44,440 nucleotides of DNA from a bacterium (GTDB lineage Bacteria > Patescibacteriota > Minisyncoccia > UBA6257 > 2-01-FULL-56-20). Position 1 is the first letter of the stretch. The number at the start of each line of letters is the position of its first letter. Below, piece by piece: positions 29,662-37,264 of this stretch. The stretch covers positions 1 through 44,440 of the forward strand of contig JAKAUM010000011.1 in the NCBI GenBank assembly GCA_021827685.1. Direction: 5' to 3'. Under the pieces are notes generated by a model. It was not told where the DNA came from and did not search any database. It saw only the letters and a list, made by a program, of their open reading frames with translations. A program made the position numbers and the translations under genes.

Positions 29662-30909
29662 ATGAAGCTTAAGCGCATCGCCGGCGGGAGCGATTACGTG
29701 ACGGGATTGGACGTTGGCACGTCGTCTATTAAATTTGCGGTCGCGGAGCGCCGCGGGACGAAGCCCGTCCTCGTGCACGCGGAGCAGATTCCGTGCTCGG
29801 GGATGCGCAAGGGGGCCATTGCCGAGATGAGCGAGGTTTCGCAGGCGCTTTCCCGCGCGATCGCGAAAGTGAAGAAAATCGCGAAGCCTGCCGCAAAGAA
29901 CATTTATGCGAGCATCGGCACGCCGCAGGCAAAAATGCAGTCGGGCCACGGCATCGTCGCGGTGTCGCGCGCGGACGCGGAGATTTACCAGGACGATATC
30001 GACCGCGCGGTGCGCGCGTCGCAAGCGGTGAACCTGCCGCAGAACAGGGCGATCATCCATACGCTCGTCCGCGAATTCGTCGTGGACGGGGTGGGGGACA
30101 TCGCGGATCCCCTCGGGCTGTCCGGGAGCCGGCTCGAGGTTCGGAGCTTGATCATCGACGCGTTCGCGCCGCACGTGAACAGCTTGATCCGGGCGGTGGA
30201 GCTTGCGGGAGGCGAGGTGAGCGGGCTCGTGTTCGGACCGCTCGTCGCCGCGCGCGCCGCGCTTTCGAAGCGCCAGCGCGACCTCGGCACCGCGCTCGTG
30301 GACATCGGCTTCGGCACGACGGGACTTTCCGTATATGAAGAAAACCGGCTGATCGGAGTCGCAAAATTTCCGGTGGGGGCGAGCAATATTACGAACGATC
30401 TCGCAGTCGGCCTGAAGATTCCAGTGGATGCCGCCGAAGAAGTGAAATTGAACTACGGTTACGCCGAGGCGAAAGAGGTCGGGGCGAAGGAGCAGATCGA
30501 CCTGAAAAAAATAGTTCCGGAGGCGAAGGGCCCGGTGTCGCGGCGCTTCGCCGCGGAGATCATCAGCTCGCGGCTCGAAGAGATATTCGACCTCGTAAAC
30601 AGCGAGCTGAAATCAATGCGGAAATTCGGCGAATTGCCGGGCGGCGTCGTCCTCGTCGGCGGCGGCGCGAAGCTCCCGGGCGTTACGGATCTTGCGAAAC
30701 AGGAAATGCACCTTTCCGCCCAAATCGGCTGCGCGCTTTCCGGGGAATGGAGCGCGGAAGGGGGCGCGTTCAAGGAGTTGCTGGAAGACCCCGAATACGC
30801 CGGCGCATTCGGCCTTGTTTTATGGGCGATGGATGGCGAGGGATGGATCAAGGCGGAGGCGGCCGAAGGCTGGGGATTCCGGAAGATATTCCGCTATTTT
30901 GCGCCCTAA
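29662..30909 (+). CDS. ftsA: Cell division protein FtsA
   Basis: Actin-like ATPase of 415 aa that tethers FtsZ to the membrane. The nucleotide-binding motifs are GLDVGTSSIKFAVAE (phosphate 1), GTALVDIGFGTTGLSVYEENRLIG (phosphate 2) and GGVVLVGGGAKLPGV (adenosine). The SHS2 (1C) domain lies in between. The C-terminus WGFRKIFRYFAP looks like the amphipathic membrane-binding helix of the family. It lies 44 bases upstream of ftsZ, the standard pairing. Confidence 0.96.
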   Translation: MKLKRIAGGSDYVTGLDVGTSSIKFAVAERRGTKPVLVHAEQIPCSGMRKGAIAEMSEVSQALSRAIAKVKKIAKPAAKNIYASIGTPQAKMQSGHGIVAVSRADAEIYQDDIDRAVRASQAVNLPQNRAIIHTLVREFVVDGVGDIADPLGLSGSRLEVRSLIIDAFAPHVNSLIRAVELAGGEVSGLVFGPLVAARAALSKRQRDLGTALVDIGFGTTGLSVYEENRLIGVAKFPVGASNITNDLAVGLKIPVDAAEEVKLNYGYAEAKEVGAKEQIDLKKIVPEAKGPVSRRFAAEIISSRLEEIFDLVNSELKSMRKFGELPGGVVLVGGGAKLPGVTDLAKQEMHLSAQIGCALSGEWSAEGGAFKELLEDPEYAGAFGLVLWAMDGEGWIKAEAAEGWGFRKIFRYFAP

Positions 30910-30927
30910 ACCGCCGTCTGATACAAT
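30899..30927 (+). promoter_or_regulatory. Promoter of ftsZ
   Basis: TTGCGC (30899-30904), a 17-base spacer and TACAAT (30922-30927). It starts inside the end of ftsA and gives ftsZ an additional, separate start with a leader of about 20 bases that contains AAGGA. Confidence 0.55.
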
Positions 30928-30953
30928 TTTCATATTAAAGGAAATATATCCCC

Positions 30954-32291
30954 ATGCCGCCTGCCAGTAAAAAAGGAAAATTTCAGCCGCTTGCCACGAA
31001 CGTCAAGGTGATCGGTATCGGCGGCGGCGGCGGAAACGCGGTCGCGCGCATGGCGCGCGACTTCTACCGCGGCGTCGATTTCGTCGCAATCAATACTGAT
31101 CATCAAGACCTCGACCATTGCGAGGTGAAGCGCCGCCTCTATATCGGCAAGGGGCTTACCAAGGGTCTCGGTACGGGGATGAACCCCGATCTCGGGCGGC
31201 AGGCCGCGGAGGAGAACCGCTCGGAGATCAGCGAAGCCGTGAAGGACGCGGATCTCGTATTCCTCGCGGCGGGCCTCGGCGGCGGCACGGGCACGGGCGC
31301 CACGCCCGTGGTCGCGGAAGCCGCGAAACAGGCCGGGGCGCTGACCATCGCGGTCGTCACAAAGCCGTTTTCTTTCGAGGGGAGCCAGCGCGAGCGCATT
31401 GCGGCCGAGGGCCTTATGAAATTGAAAGACAAGGTGGACGCGCTCATCGTCGTTCCGAACGATCGCATTTTCACCGTGATAAGCAAGGACACCCCGATCA
31501 TCAAGGCGTTCGAGGCGATTGACGATATCCTGCGGAATGCGCTGAAGGGGCTCGTCGAGCTTATTGCGACTCCCGGCATCATCAACGTCGACTTCGCGGA
31601 CGTGAAGAGCATCATGCAGGATTCGGGCGTTACGGTCATCGGCGTCGCCGCGGCGAGCGGGCAGGACCGCGCGGTGAATGCCGTGACCGCCGCCTTGCAC
31701 TCGCCCTTGCTCGAAACGAGTCCCGAGGGCGCGAAGGGCGTCCTGCTCGGCATTTCGGGCAGCCGCGACATGAAGATGACCGAAATCAACGATGCGGCGA
31801 AGGTGGTTGCGCAGACCGCCGACCCTGGCGCGCGCATCATTTTCGGCGCATACCATGACCGGAATCTGAGGCCGGGGCAGATAAAGGCGACCGTGATTGC
31901 GACGGGCTTCAACGGCGGGCAGGCAACGGCGCTTTTCGGGGCGCCGGGCCACTATGACCGGCAGGGGAGCATGTTCGGCGGCGGCGTTGCCGCTGCGGGA
32001 TCCGGCGCGCCGCGCGCGGCCGGCCTCCGTCCCGCGGGAAACGAGCCTTTCGGCGCCGCGCCTTCCTCCTCCGACGCGGTTTCAAGGAAGCCTCAGGGAA
32101 CGGGTGCGAGGGACGGCGCGTTATCCGGCGCGGCCGAAGACGCCGCGTTCGGGAAGGAAACGGCCCCCGAACGTCCCGCGCCGCGCGGCGGCGCTTCTTC
32201 TTCCGCGGACCGGGAAGCTCCCTCCACGAAGGAGCGCAAGGAAAACGACGCATGGGATATTCCCGCGTTTCTCCGGCGGCGCAAGCGGTAG
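30954..32291 (+). CDS. ftsZ: Cell division protein FtsZ
   Basis: Tubulin-like GTPase of 445 aa that forms the division ring. The N-terminal VKVIGIGGGGGNAVARM, the tubulin signature GLGGGTGTGATPVVAEAAK and the T7-loop region IINVDFADVKSIM are all present. Residues after about 340 form a low-complexity linker rich in Ala, Gly, Pro and Ser. This ends in DIPAFLRRRKR, the conserved C-terminal peptide that binds FtsA. A very short conserved insert GKGLTKGLGTGMNPDLG replaces the usual wording of the early loop but fits the family. It is convergent with rmuC, 7 bases away. Confidence 0.97.
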   Translation: MPPASKKGKFQPLATNVKVIGIGGGGGNAVARMARDFYRGVDFVAINTDHQDLDHCEVKRRLYIGKGLTKGLGTGMNPDLGRQAAEENRSEISEAVKDADLVFLAAGLGGGTGTGATPVVAEAAKQAGALTIAVVTKPFSFEGSQRERIAAEGLMKLKDKVDALIVVPNDRIFTVISKDTPIIKAFEAIDDILRNALKGLVELIATPGIINVDFADVKSIMQDSGVTVIGVAAASGQDRAVNAVTAALHSPLLETSPEGAKGVLLGISGSRDMKMTEINDAAKVVAQTADPGARIIFGAYHDRNLRPGQIKATVIATGFNGGQATALFGAPGHYDRQGSMFGGGVAAAGSGAPRAAGLRPAGNEPFGAAPSSSDAVSRKPQGTGARDGALSGAAEDAAFGKETAPERPAPRGGASSSADREAPSTKERKENDAWDIPAFLRRRKR

Positions 32292-32298
32292 CCGGCGG

Positions 32299-33351
32299 CT
32301 AAAGGAGCTGTTCGGTCTTCTCCCTTTCTTCAAGCTCGGCGCTCGCGCCGATTTTTAGTATGTCTTTGTCGATTTTTCCGAATTCCTTGTAAGCGGTGTG
32401 ATAGGCGTTCGTCGTGGTTGCGAGGTGCGCGCCGATTTTTTCCAGATACTCTTCGTAGCGCTCAAGATGTTTTTGGAGCTCTCCCACGTTCTTCCTGATG
32501 AGCTCGGCGGACTTATTGATTTCGATCTGGCGCAGGCCCTGGAGCGCCATCTGGAGATAGGCATAGAATGTCGTGGGCGAAACGGGATAGACCCGCTTCT
32601 CCGACGCGTAGTGGATGAGGTCGCGCTCGGCGGCCGATCCGACTTTGTTCACGAGGAGATCGTAGTAGAGCGCTTCGGAAGGGATGAACATGAACGCGAA
32701 GTCCACCGTGTTCTCGCCGGGCTTGATATATTTCGACGTTTCATCGATACGGGTTTTGAGGTCGTTATGAAGCGCGCCCTCGAAGCGCTTCCGCTCTTCG
32801 TCGGTCGCCGCGCCCGCGAGGCGGTTATAGTTTTCCAAGCTGAATTTCGAATCGATGGGGATGATCTTGTCCTCGTAAAAGATCACTGCGTCCACGATAT
32901 CCTTCCCGTCCCCGAAGGGATACTGCAGCTGGTACGCGCCGGGCGGGAGGACATTTTTAAGGACCATTTCAAGGAAATATTCGCCGAGCACGCCGCGCTG
33001 TTTCGGATTTTTCAGGATATCCTGCAAGCTCCGGAGCTGGTCCGCGAGCGAGACGACCTGCTTCTGGCCTTCAGAGACCTTCATTATTTCACCCGTGATT
33101 TCCTTCACGATTTTCGTGTTCTCGTTCGCCTGCGCAAGCACGTGCTTCGTCGAGTCGCCGAACTGCGCGGTGAGCGTCTTTGCGAGGGCGCCCATCTCCT
33201 CGCGGATTTGCTTTTGCTGGTCCTGGATCTGGTTTTGAATTAGCAGCAGCGCCTGGCTGTCTTTCGCGTCCCGCTCTGCGGGCCGTTTCCGCAGATGCCA
33301 GGCGATAAAGGCGAAGAGGGCGATGACTATAACGAGGAGTGCCGGTTCCAT
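32299..33351 (-). CDS. rmuC: RmuC family protein
   Basis: Protein of 350 aa. It has an N-terminal membrane segment (ALLVIVIALFAFIAWHL), then a coiled coil rich in Gln and Glu (about residues 30-110). The RmuC domain follows, with a restriction-endonuclease-like fold: KQRGVLGEYFLEMVLKNVLPPG, DAVIFYEDKIIPIDSKFSLENY and the FMFIPSEALYYDLLV segment. RmuC limits inversions at short inverted repeats in E. coli; its chemistry is not settled. The ATG at 33351 is preferred to a GTG two codons earlier because an extended -10 box ends 6 bases before it. Confidence 0.9.
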   Translation of the reverse strand: MEPALLVIVIALFAFIAWHLRKRPAERDAKDSQALLLIQNQIQDQQKQIREEMGALAKTLTAQFGDSTKHVLAQANENTKIVKEITGEIMKVSEGQKQVVSLADQLRSLQDILKNPKQRGVLGEYFLEMVLKNVLPPGAYQLQYPFGDGKDIVDAVIFYEDKIIPIDSKFSLENYNRLAGAATDEERKRFEGALHNDLKTRIDETSKYIKPGENTVDFAFMFIPSEALYYDLLVNKVGSAAERDLIHYASEKRVYPVSPTTFYAYLQMALQGLRQIEINKSAELIRKNVGELQKHLERYEEYLEKIGAHLATTTNAYHTAYKEFGKIDKDILKIGASAELEEREKTEQLL

Positions 33352-33357
33352 ATGCAC

Positions 33358-33366
33358 ATTCTATCA
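33358..33366 (-). promoter_or_regulatory. Extended -10 promoter of rmuC
   Basis: On the minus strand TGA-TAGAAT (33358-33366), ending 6 bases before the ATG at 33351. It predicts a leaderless mRNA. Confidence 0.65.
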
Positions 33367-33395
33367 TTTGGCGCCGGGAAGCACGAGGGCGCGAT

Positions 33396-33443
33396 CGCAG
33401 AAATAAAAACCCCGCGCGATCGCGCGGGGTTTTTATTTCTGCG
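33396..33443 (-). terminator. Terminator after the RRM gene, 48-base perfect palindrome
   Basis: The sequence from 33396 to 33443 is its own reverse complement. It gives a CCCCGCGCG-type core flanked by AAATAAAAA on one side and TTTTTATTT on the other. It folds into a very strong hairpin with a U-rich side on either strand. It ends the RRM transcript (minus) and isolates rmuC. Confidence 0.92.
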
Positions 33444-33458
33444 GCTGCCGAGCCGGTT

Positions 33459-33764
33459 TTACCAGCTCTGGCGTCCGCCGCCGTAGCCGCCGCCATTTCC
33501 ACGGGGAGCGCGGGGCTCGAGGGGCTTGGCTTCGTTTACGGTCAGCTTGCGGCCGCCGAAGTCCTTGCCGTTCCACATTTCGATCGCCTTCTGGGCTTCC
33601 TCATCGGATGCCATTTCGACGAAACCGAAGCCGCGCGAGCGGCCCGTCATTTTGTCGACGATGATCGTCGCGGAAGAAACCGTTCCTGCCTGCGCGAACG
33701 CGCTCTGGAGCTCTTCCTGCGTGGTGGAATAGGGCAAACCTCCTATATACAATTTAGTAGCCAT
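33459..33764 (-). CDS. RRM-domain RNA-binding protein, glycine-rich tail
   Basis: Protein of 101 aa. One RNA recognition motif fills residues 3-80: RNP2 is LYIGGL and RNP1 is RGFGFVEM, both with the aromatic residues that stack on RNA. The tail is Gly- and Arg-rich (GNGGGYGGGRQSW). Such proteins are common in cyanobacteria and Patescibacteria and are often cold-induced RNA chaperones. It has its own strong promoter, a leader of about 110 bases and a strong terminator, suggesting high and regulated expression. Confidence 0.93.
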   Translation of the reverse strand: MATKLYIGGLPYSTTQEELQSAFAQAGTVSSATIIVDKMTGRSRGFGFVEMASDEEAQKAIEMWNGKDFGGRKLTVNEAKPLEPRAPRGNGGGYGGGRQSW

Positions 33765-33873
33765 TTTTGCTATGTTGATGTAAGGCGACCTGCTTCTCCT
33801 CTGCCTGTCCGACGGCGGGTTCGCAAAGCGAAGCGGCGCCGATCAAACAAAACCTACTAAGAACACTTACACG
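33765..33873 (-). promoter_or_regulatory. Structured leader of the RRM gene
   Basis: The leader of about 109 bases contains a two-part hairpin: CGGCG with CGCCG (33813-33817 and 33837-33841), enclosing TTCGC-AAA-GCGAA (33820-33832). Cold-shock-type genes often carry long structured leaders, which makes temperature control plausible but unproven. Confidence 0.45.
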
Positions 33874-33879
33874 CTCTTT

Positions 33880-33908
33880 ATTATACCGTGCCACCAAAGA
33901 ATATGCAA
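33880..33908 (-). promoter_or_regulatory. Promoter of the RRM gene
   Basis: On the minus strand TTGCAT (33903-33908), a 17-base spacer and TATAAT (33880-33885). The -10 is near-symmetrical (ATTATA on the other strand) and lies at the start of the divergent MutY-like gene. Confidence 0.75.
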
Positions 33909-34781
33909 GCCGGTTCCGCGGGAGCCGTCAATTCCGCCGAAATCCGCCGATTCAGGTCCGCCGTATGGCGGCATTACCGCCGCCTTGGCCGCCACGGCCT
34001 TCCGTGGCGGCTTACGCGCGACCCGTACCGCATCCTGGTTTCCGAGATCATGCTCCAGCAGACGCAGGTTTCCCGCGTCCTGAAATTCTACCCGAGATTC
34101 ATCGGGGCGTTCCCGGATTTCGGTGCGCTCGCGCGCGCGGAGACGAGGGACGTGCTCCGGGCGTGGCAGGGGATGGGGTATAACCGGCGCGCCTTGGCGC
34201 TCAGGCGACTCGCCGGCATCGTCGCGGCGGAGCACCGTGGCCGCCTTCCGCGCGGCCGTGCGGCGCTTGAGGCCCTGCCCGGGGTCGGTCCCGCGACCGC
34301 AGGCGCCGTCCGCGCGTTCGCCTTCAGCGAGCGGGAAATTTTTATAGAGACGAATATCCGCCGCGCTTTCATGCGATGGTTTTTCCGCGGGCGGCGCAGG
34401 GTAACGGATGCGGAAGTCAGGCGTTATATCGGACGCGCCCTCGATCCGGAAAACCCGCGCGAATGGTACTGGGCGCTCATGGATTACGGCGCATGGCGCG
34501 GGGGAGGCGGCGGACGGACGGAGGGCGGTGCGCGCGGCGGCGCGAATCCGAACCGCCGGAGCGCGCATTACCGAAAACAGCCGCGTTTTGCCGGTTCCGC
34601 CCGCGAACTGCGCGGAAAGATCCTAAAAATCCTTTTGCGGACGGGGCGGGCCTCCGTGCGGGCGCTGGCTAAAGAAACAGGGAAGTCGTATAAAGAGATA
34701 GTGCGCATCGCGGAAGGGCTCGCAAAGGACGGGTTCGTGTCGGGAACAAAAAAGAGGACACACATCGAATTATCTTCATGA
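33903..34781 (+). CDS. MutY-like A/G-specific adenine glycosylase without iron-sulfur cluster
   Basis: HhH-GPD protein of 292 aa. VSEIMLQQTQV holds the MutY glutamate, and the helix-hairpin-helix reads LEALPGVGPATAGAVRAFAF. The position of the catalytic Asp reads FIETNIRRAF, that is Glu. No cysteine occurs anywhere, so the C-x6-C-x2-C-x5-C iron-sulfur site is absent. Its place after MDYGAW is a Gly-rich loop, then PNRRSAHYRKQPRF. Residues after about 230 look like a winged helix (RALAKETGKSYKEIVRIAEGL) in place of the NUDIX-like 8-oxoG reader. An in-frame GTG at 33888 is a possible start. It overlaps the next gene by 4 bases. Confidence 0.8.
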   Translation: MQAGSAGAVNSAEIRRFRSAVWRHYRRLGRHGLPWRLTRDPYRILVSEIMLQQTQVSRVLKFYPRFIGAFPDFGALARAETRDVLRAWQGMGYNRRALALRRLAGIVAAEHRGRLPRGRAALEALPGVGPATAGAVRAFAFSEREIFIETNIRRAFMRWFFRGRRRVTDAEVRRYIGRALDPENPREWYWALMDYGAWRGGGGGRTEGGARGGANPNRRSAHYRKQPRFAGSARELRGKILKILLRTGRASVRALAKETGKSYKEIVRIAEGLAKDGFVSGTKKRTHIELSS

Positions 34782-36022
34782 AAAATATAAAAAGACGGAC
34801 GAAGGCGGTCGGGGCGGCGGTTTTCATCGTCGCGGCAGCGGTTTTCCCCGGCTTTCCTGCGGCGGGATTTCCCGCCGGCGCGGCAGTGCCGGCGCCCGTG
34901 CCCGTGGCGCAGGCCGCTTCCCGCCCGTTTTATTACGCCGTGTGGCTCCCGTTTTGGCGGAGCAAGAGCGGCGCGACGGACGTTTCGCTCCACCTAAACC
35001 GGCTTCATGAAGTAAGCCCGTTTTCATATGCAGTACGCCCCGACGGGACGCTCGTTGACGATTTAAGAATAGGGGACGGGTCGTGGAACCCTTGGTTTTC
35101 CGCCGTCCGCGCCGCGGGCGTAAAAATCATTCCGACGGTCGCATGGCTCGACGGCAATGCCATCAATGCGCTCCTTTCGGACGGCTCCGCGCGGCGGGCG
35201 CTCGAAACCCGGATCGCCGATCTCGTGAAGCAAAACGATTTCAGCGGGATCGACATCGATTTCGAAGGGATGCCGTCGAGCACGAGGAATTATTATTCGC
35301 TTTTTATCTACGGCCTGGCGCTTCGGCTCCATCCCGCGGGCAAGACGCTCGCCTGCACGGTGACGCCGCGCATGCCCGAAAGTTCGATGTACGCATCGAA
35401 CCCCCTTCCTCCGATCGCATATTCCGAAAATTATACCGTCCTCAACCGTTATTGCGACGAGGTGCGGGTGATGGCATACGACCAGGGGCTGATCGATATA
35501 AAACTTGACGCCTCGAAGGGCAACGGCACGCTTTATGCGCCGGTGGCGGATCCTGCGTGGGTTCGGAAGGTGATTCTGGAGACGATCCGGTGGGTGAATC
35601 CGCGCAAGGTGATGCTCGGGATTCCGACGTACGGATATGAATACCAGGTTTCGTGGCGCATGGGTGCGACGACGTACGAGCGCGTGCGCAGTTTCGATTA
35701 CACGGGCGCGATGGAACGGGCGCTCAGCATGGGCATCGTGCCGTACCGGAACAATGCCGGCGAACTTTCGTTCGCTTATTCCTCGAGCACCCATATCACG
35801 GGCGTTCCCAGCGTCCTTACGGGCATTGTGGCGTCCACGTTGCCCGCGGCGCTTGCGGGGAGCGGCCCCGATTCCACCTCGACGACGTTTTTCGTTTCCT
35901 TCAGCGACGCGCAGGCCATAGCCCAGAAGATCGCGCTCGCGAAAGCGTTCGGCCTCCGCGGAGCGATCCTTTTCAAGGCGGACGGCGGGATGGATCCTGC
36001 GACGTGGAACGTCATGCGGTGA
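34778..36022 (+). CDS. Secreted glycoside hydrolase family 18-like protein
   Basis: Protein of 414 aa. A basic N-terminus and hydrophobic, Ala/Gly/Val-rich segment (residues 1 to about 46, ending AQAAS) form a signal peptide. The GH18 barrel shows VKIIPTVAWLDG, the catalytic motif FSGIDIDFEGM with the acid Glu, EVRVMAYDQ and KVMLGIPTYGYEYQV. The pattern resembles YaaH/SleL-type peptidoglycan or chitin hydrolases more than true chitinases. It may trim the cell's own wall or act on a neighbour's. It overlaps the MutY-like gene by 4 bases (ATGA), so they share a transcript. Confidence 0.85.
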   Translation: MKNIKRRTKAVGAAVFIVAAAVFPGFPAAGFPAGAAVPAPVPVAQAASRPFYYAVWLPFWRSKSGATDVSLHLNRLHEVSPFSYAVRPDGTLVDDLRIGDGSWNPWFSAVRAAGVKIIPTVAWLDGNAINALLSDGSARRALETRIADLVKQNDFSGIDIDFEGMPSSTRNYYSLFIYGLALRLHPAGKTLACTVTPRMPESSMYASNPLPPIAYSENYTVLNRYCDEVRVMAYDQGLIDIKLDASKGNGTLYAPVADPAWVRKVILETIRWVNPRKVMLGIPTYGYEYQVSWRMGATTYERVRSFDYTGAMERALSMGIVPYRNNAGELSFAYSSSTHITGVPSVLTGIVASTLPAALAGSGPDSTSTTFFVSFSDAQAIAQKIALAKAFGLRGAILFKADGGMDPATWNVMR

Positions 36023-36042
36023 ACGCCCGACGCGTCCCTGCG

Positions 36043-36071
36043 TTGACCCGCGGCCGTTTCCAGAGTATCTT
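36043..36071 (+). promoter_or_regulatory. Promoter of tRNA-Thr(CGT)
   Basis: TTGACC (36043-36048), a 17-base spacer and TATCTT (36066-36071), 21 bases before the tRNA. Confidence 0.65.
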
Positions 36072-36092
36072 TGTGGGGTCGACGGTTTCCGC

Positions 36093-36164
36093 GCCGGAGT
36101 AGCTCAACGGCAGAGCAATGCTTTCGTAAAGCAGAGGTTGGAGGTTCGATTCCTCTCTCCGGCT
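36093..36164 (+). tRNA. tRNA-Thr (anticodon CGT)
   Basis: Complete 72-nt cloverleaf: acceptor GCCGGAG/CTCCGGC, D arm GCTC-AACGGCA-GAGC, anticodon loop TTCGTAA, T arm GGAGG-TTCGATT-CCTCT and discriminator T. It reads ACG. CCA is not encoded. It is nearly identical to tRNA-Thr(TGT) at 25506, which suggests duplication followed by an anticodon change. Confidence 0.96.
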
Positions 36165-36173
36165 CAACGGCGC

Positions 36174-36179
36174 TATAAT
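36174..36179 (+). promoter_or_regulatory. -10 box of prfB
   Basis: Exact TATAAT ending 7 bases before the prfB ATG at 36187, right after tRNA-Thr(CGT). It predicts a leaderless mRNA. No good -35 is visible. Confidence 0.6.
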
Positions 36180-36186
36180 GAAAACG

Positions 36187-37216
36187 ATGAATGAGATAGC
36201 TGATCTTGACAAGCTTTCGGACGAAGCCCGCCGGCTGGGCGGGCGCCTTTGACGTCCGCGCGAAGGAACGGCGCATTGCCGAACTCGAGGCGGAGATGGC
36301 ATCCGCCGATTTTTGGAGCGACCGGGCGCGGGCAGACCGGAAAATCCGCGAGCTCGGCGAGGTCGGCGAGGTCGTAAACCGCTTCCGGGCGATCGAGGGA
36401 GACATCGCGGCGCTCAGGGAAAATTTTGATGCGGAAAGATTCCGCGGGCTTGCCGGGGAATTCCGGAAATTCGAGCTCGATCAGCTGTTCACGGGGCGCT
36501 ACGACGGCCGCGCGGCGGTCCTCGCGGTCTATCCGGGCGCGGGAGGGGAGGATGCGGAGGACTGGGCCCGCATGCTCGGCGTCATGTATGAAGGCTATGC
36601 GCGCCGGCGCGGATGGAAAATAAAGGTGATTGACGACGGCCCGCGCTCGCGGACGGTCGAAATAAGCGGCGACCGCGCGTACGGATACCTGAAGCGCGAG
36701 TCCGGCGTGCATCGGCTCGTGCGCATTTCGCCGTTTTCCTCGAAAAAACTGCGCCATACGTCCTTTGCGCTCGTGGAAATCGTGCCCGACCTGCCGCCGC
36801 TCGAAGAGTCGCAGCTCAATATTCCCGAAAAGGATCTAAAGGTGGAGTTCTACCGGTCGGGCGGCCCCGGCGGCCAGAATGTGAACAAGGTGGAAACCGC
36901 CGTGCGCGTCGTGCATCTTCCGACCGGACTTGCCGTGAGCTCGCAGGCCCAGCGGTCGCAGGCGCAGAACCGCGAATACGCGACGAAGCTCCTTAAGGCG
37001 AAGCTGTTTCATCTGATGGAAAAGGAAAAGGTGGATGAGGTGGGCGGCCTGCGGACGAAGGTCAAGCCGGAATGGGGGAACCAGATCCGTTCGTACGTCC
37101 TGAATCCCTATCAGCTCGTGAAAGACCACCGTACCGGGGTCGAAACGGCGAAGGTGGACGGGGTTCTCGCGGGAGATCTTGACCTTTTCGTTGAGTCGGA
37201 GATAGAAACGTTGTAG
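36187..37216 (+). CDS. prfB: Peptide chain release factor 2, with programmed +1 frameshift
   Basis: Release factor of 342 aa that reads UGA and UAA. Translation starts at 36187 (MNEIADLDKLSDEARR) and meets an in-frame TGA at 36250-36252 inside CTTTGAC. A +1 shift at CTT continues as DVRAKERRIAELEAEM. The codon-recognition SPF tripeptide (RISPFSSKK) marks it as RF2, and the catalytic GGQ lies in RSGGPGGQNVNKVETAVR. The join is 36187-36249 with 36251-37216. The frameshift lets RF2 limit its own synthesis. It is followed by ftsE and ftsX, a common order. Confidence 0.96.
36241..36253 (+). promoter_or_regulatory. prfB: Programmed +1 frameshift site of prfB
   Basis: CTT TGA C (36247-36253), the classic RF2 slippery site, preceded by a G-rich stretch (GGGCGGG) with a 3-base gap that can act as the internal Shine-Dalgarno-like stimulator. 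Confidence 0.93.
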
Positions 37217-37219
37217 AAT
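37191..37219 (+). promoter_or_regulatory. Promoter of ftsE-ftsX
   Basis: TTGAGT (37191-37196), a 17-base spacer and TAGAAT (37214-37219), overlapping the prfB stop codon. The leader would be about 39 bases. Confidence 0.5.
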
Positions 37220-37264
37220 GGAGGGGCGGGCGTTTTGCATTGCGGCACGGCGGAAACTTTTGCA

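Noticed and set aside
36187-36252. Short separate ORF of 21 codons ahead of prfB
   Set aside because: It is the zero-frame part of prfB ending at the programmed CTTTGAC shift site, not an independent gene.
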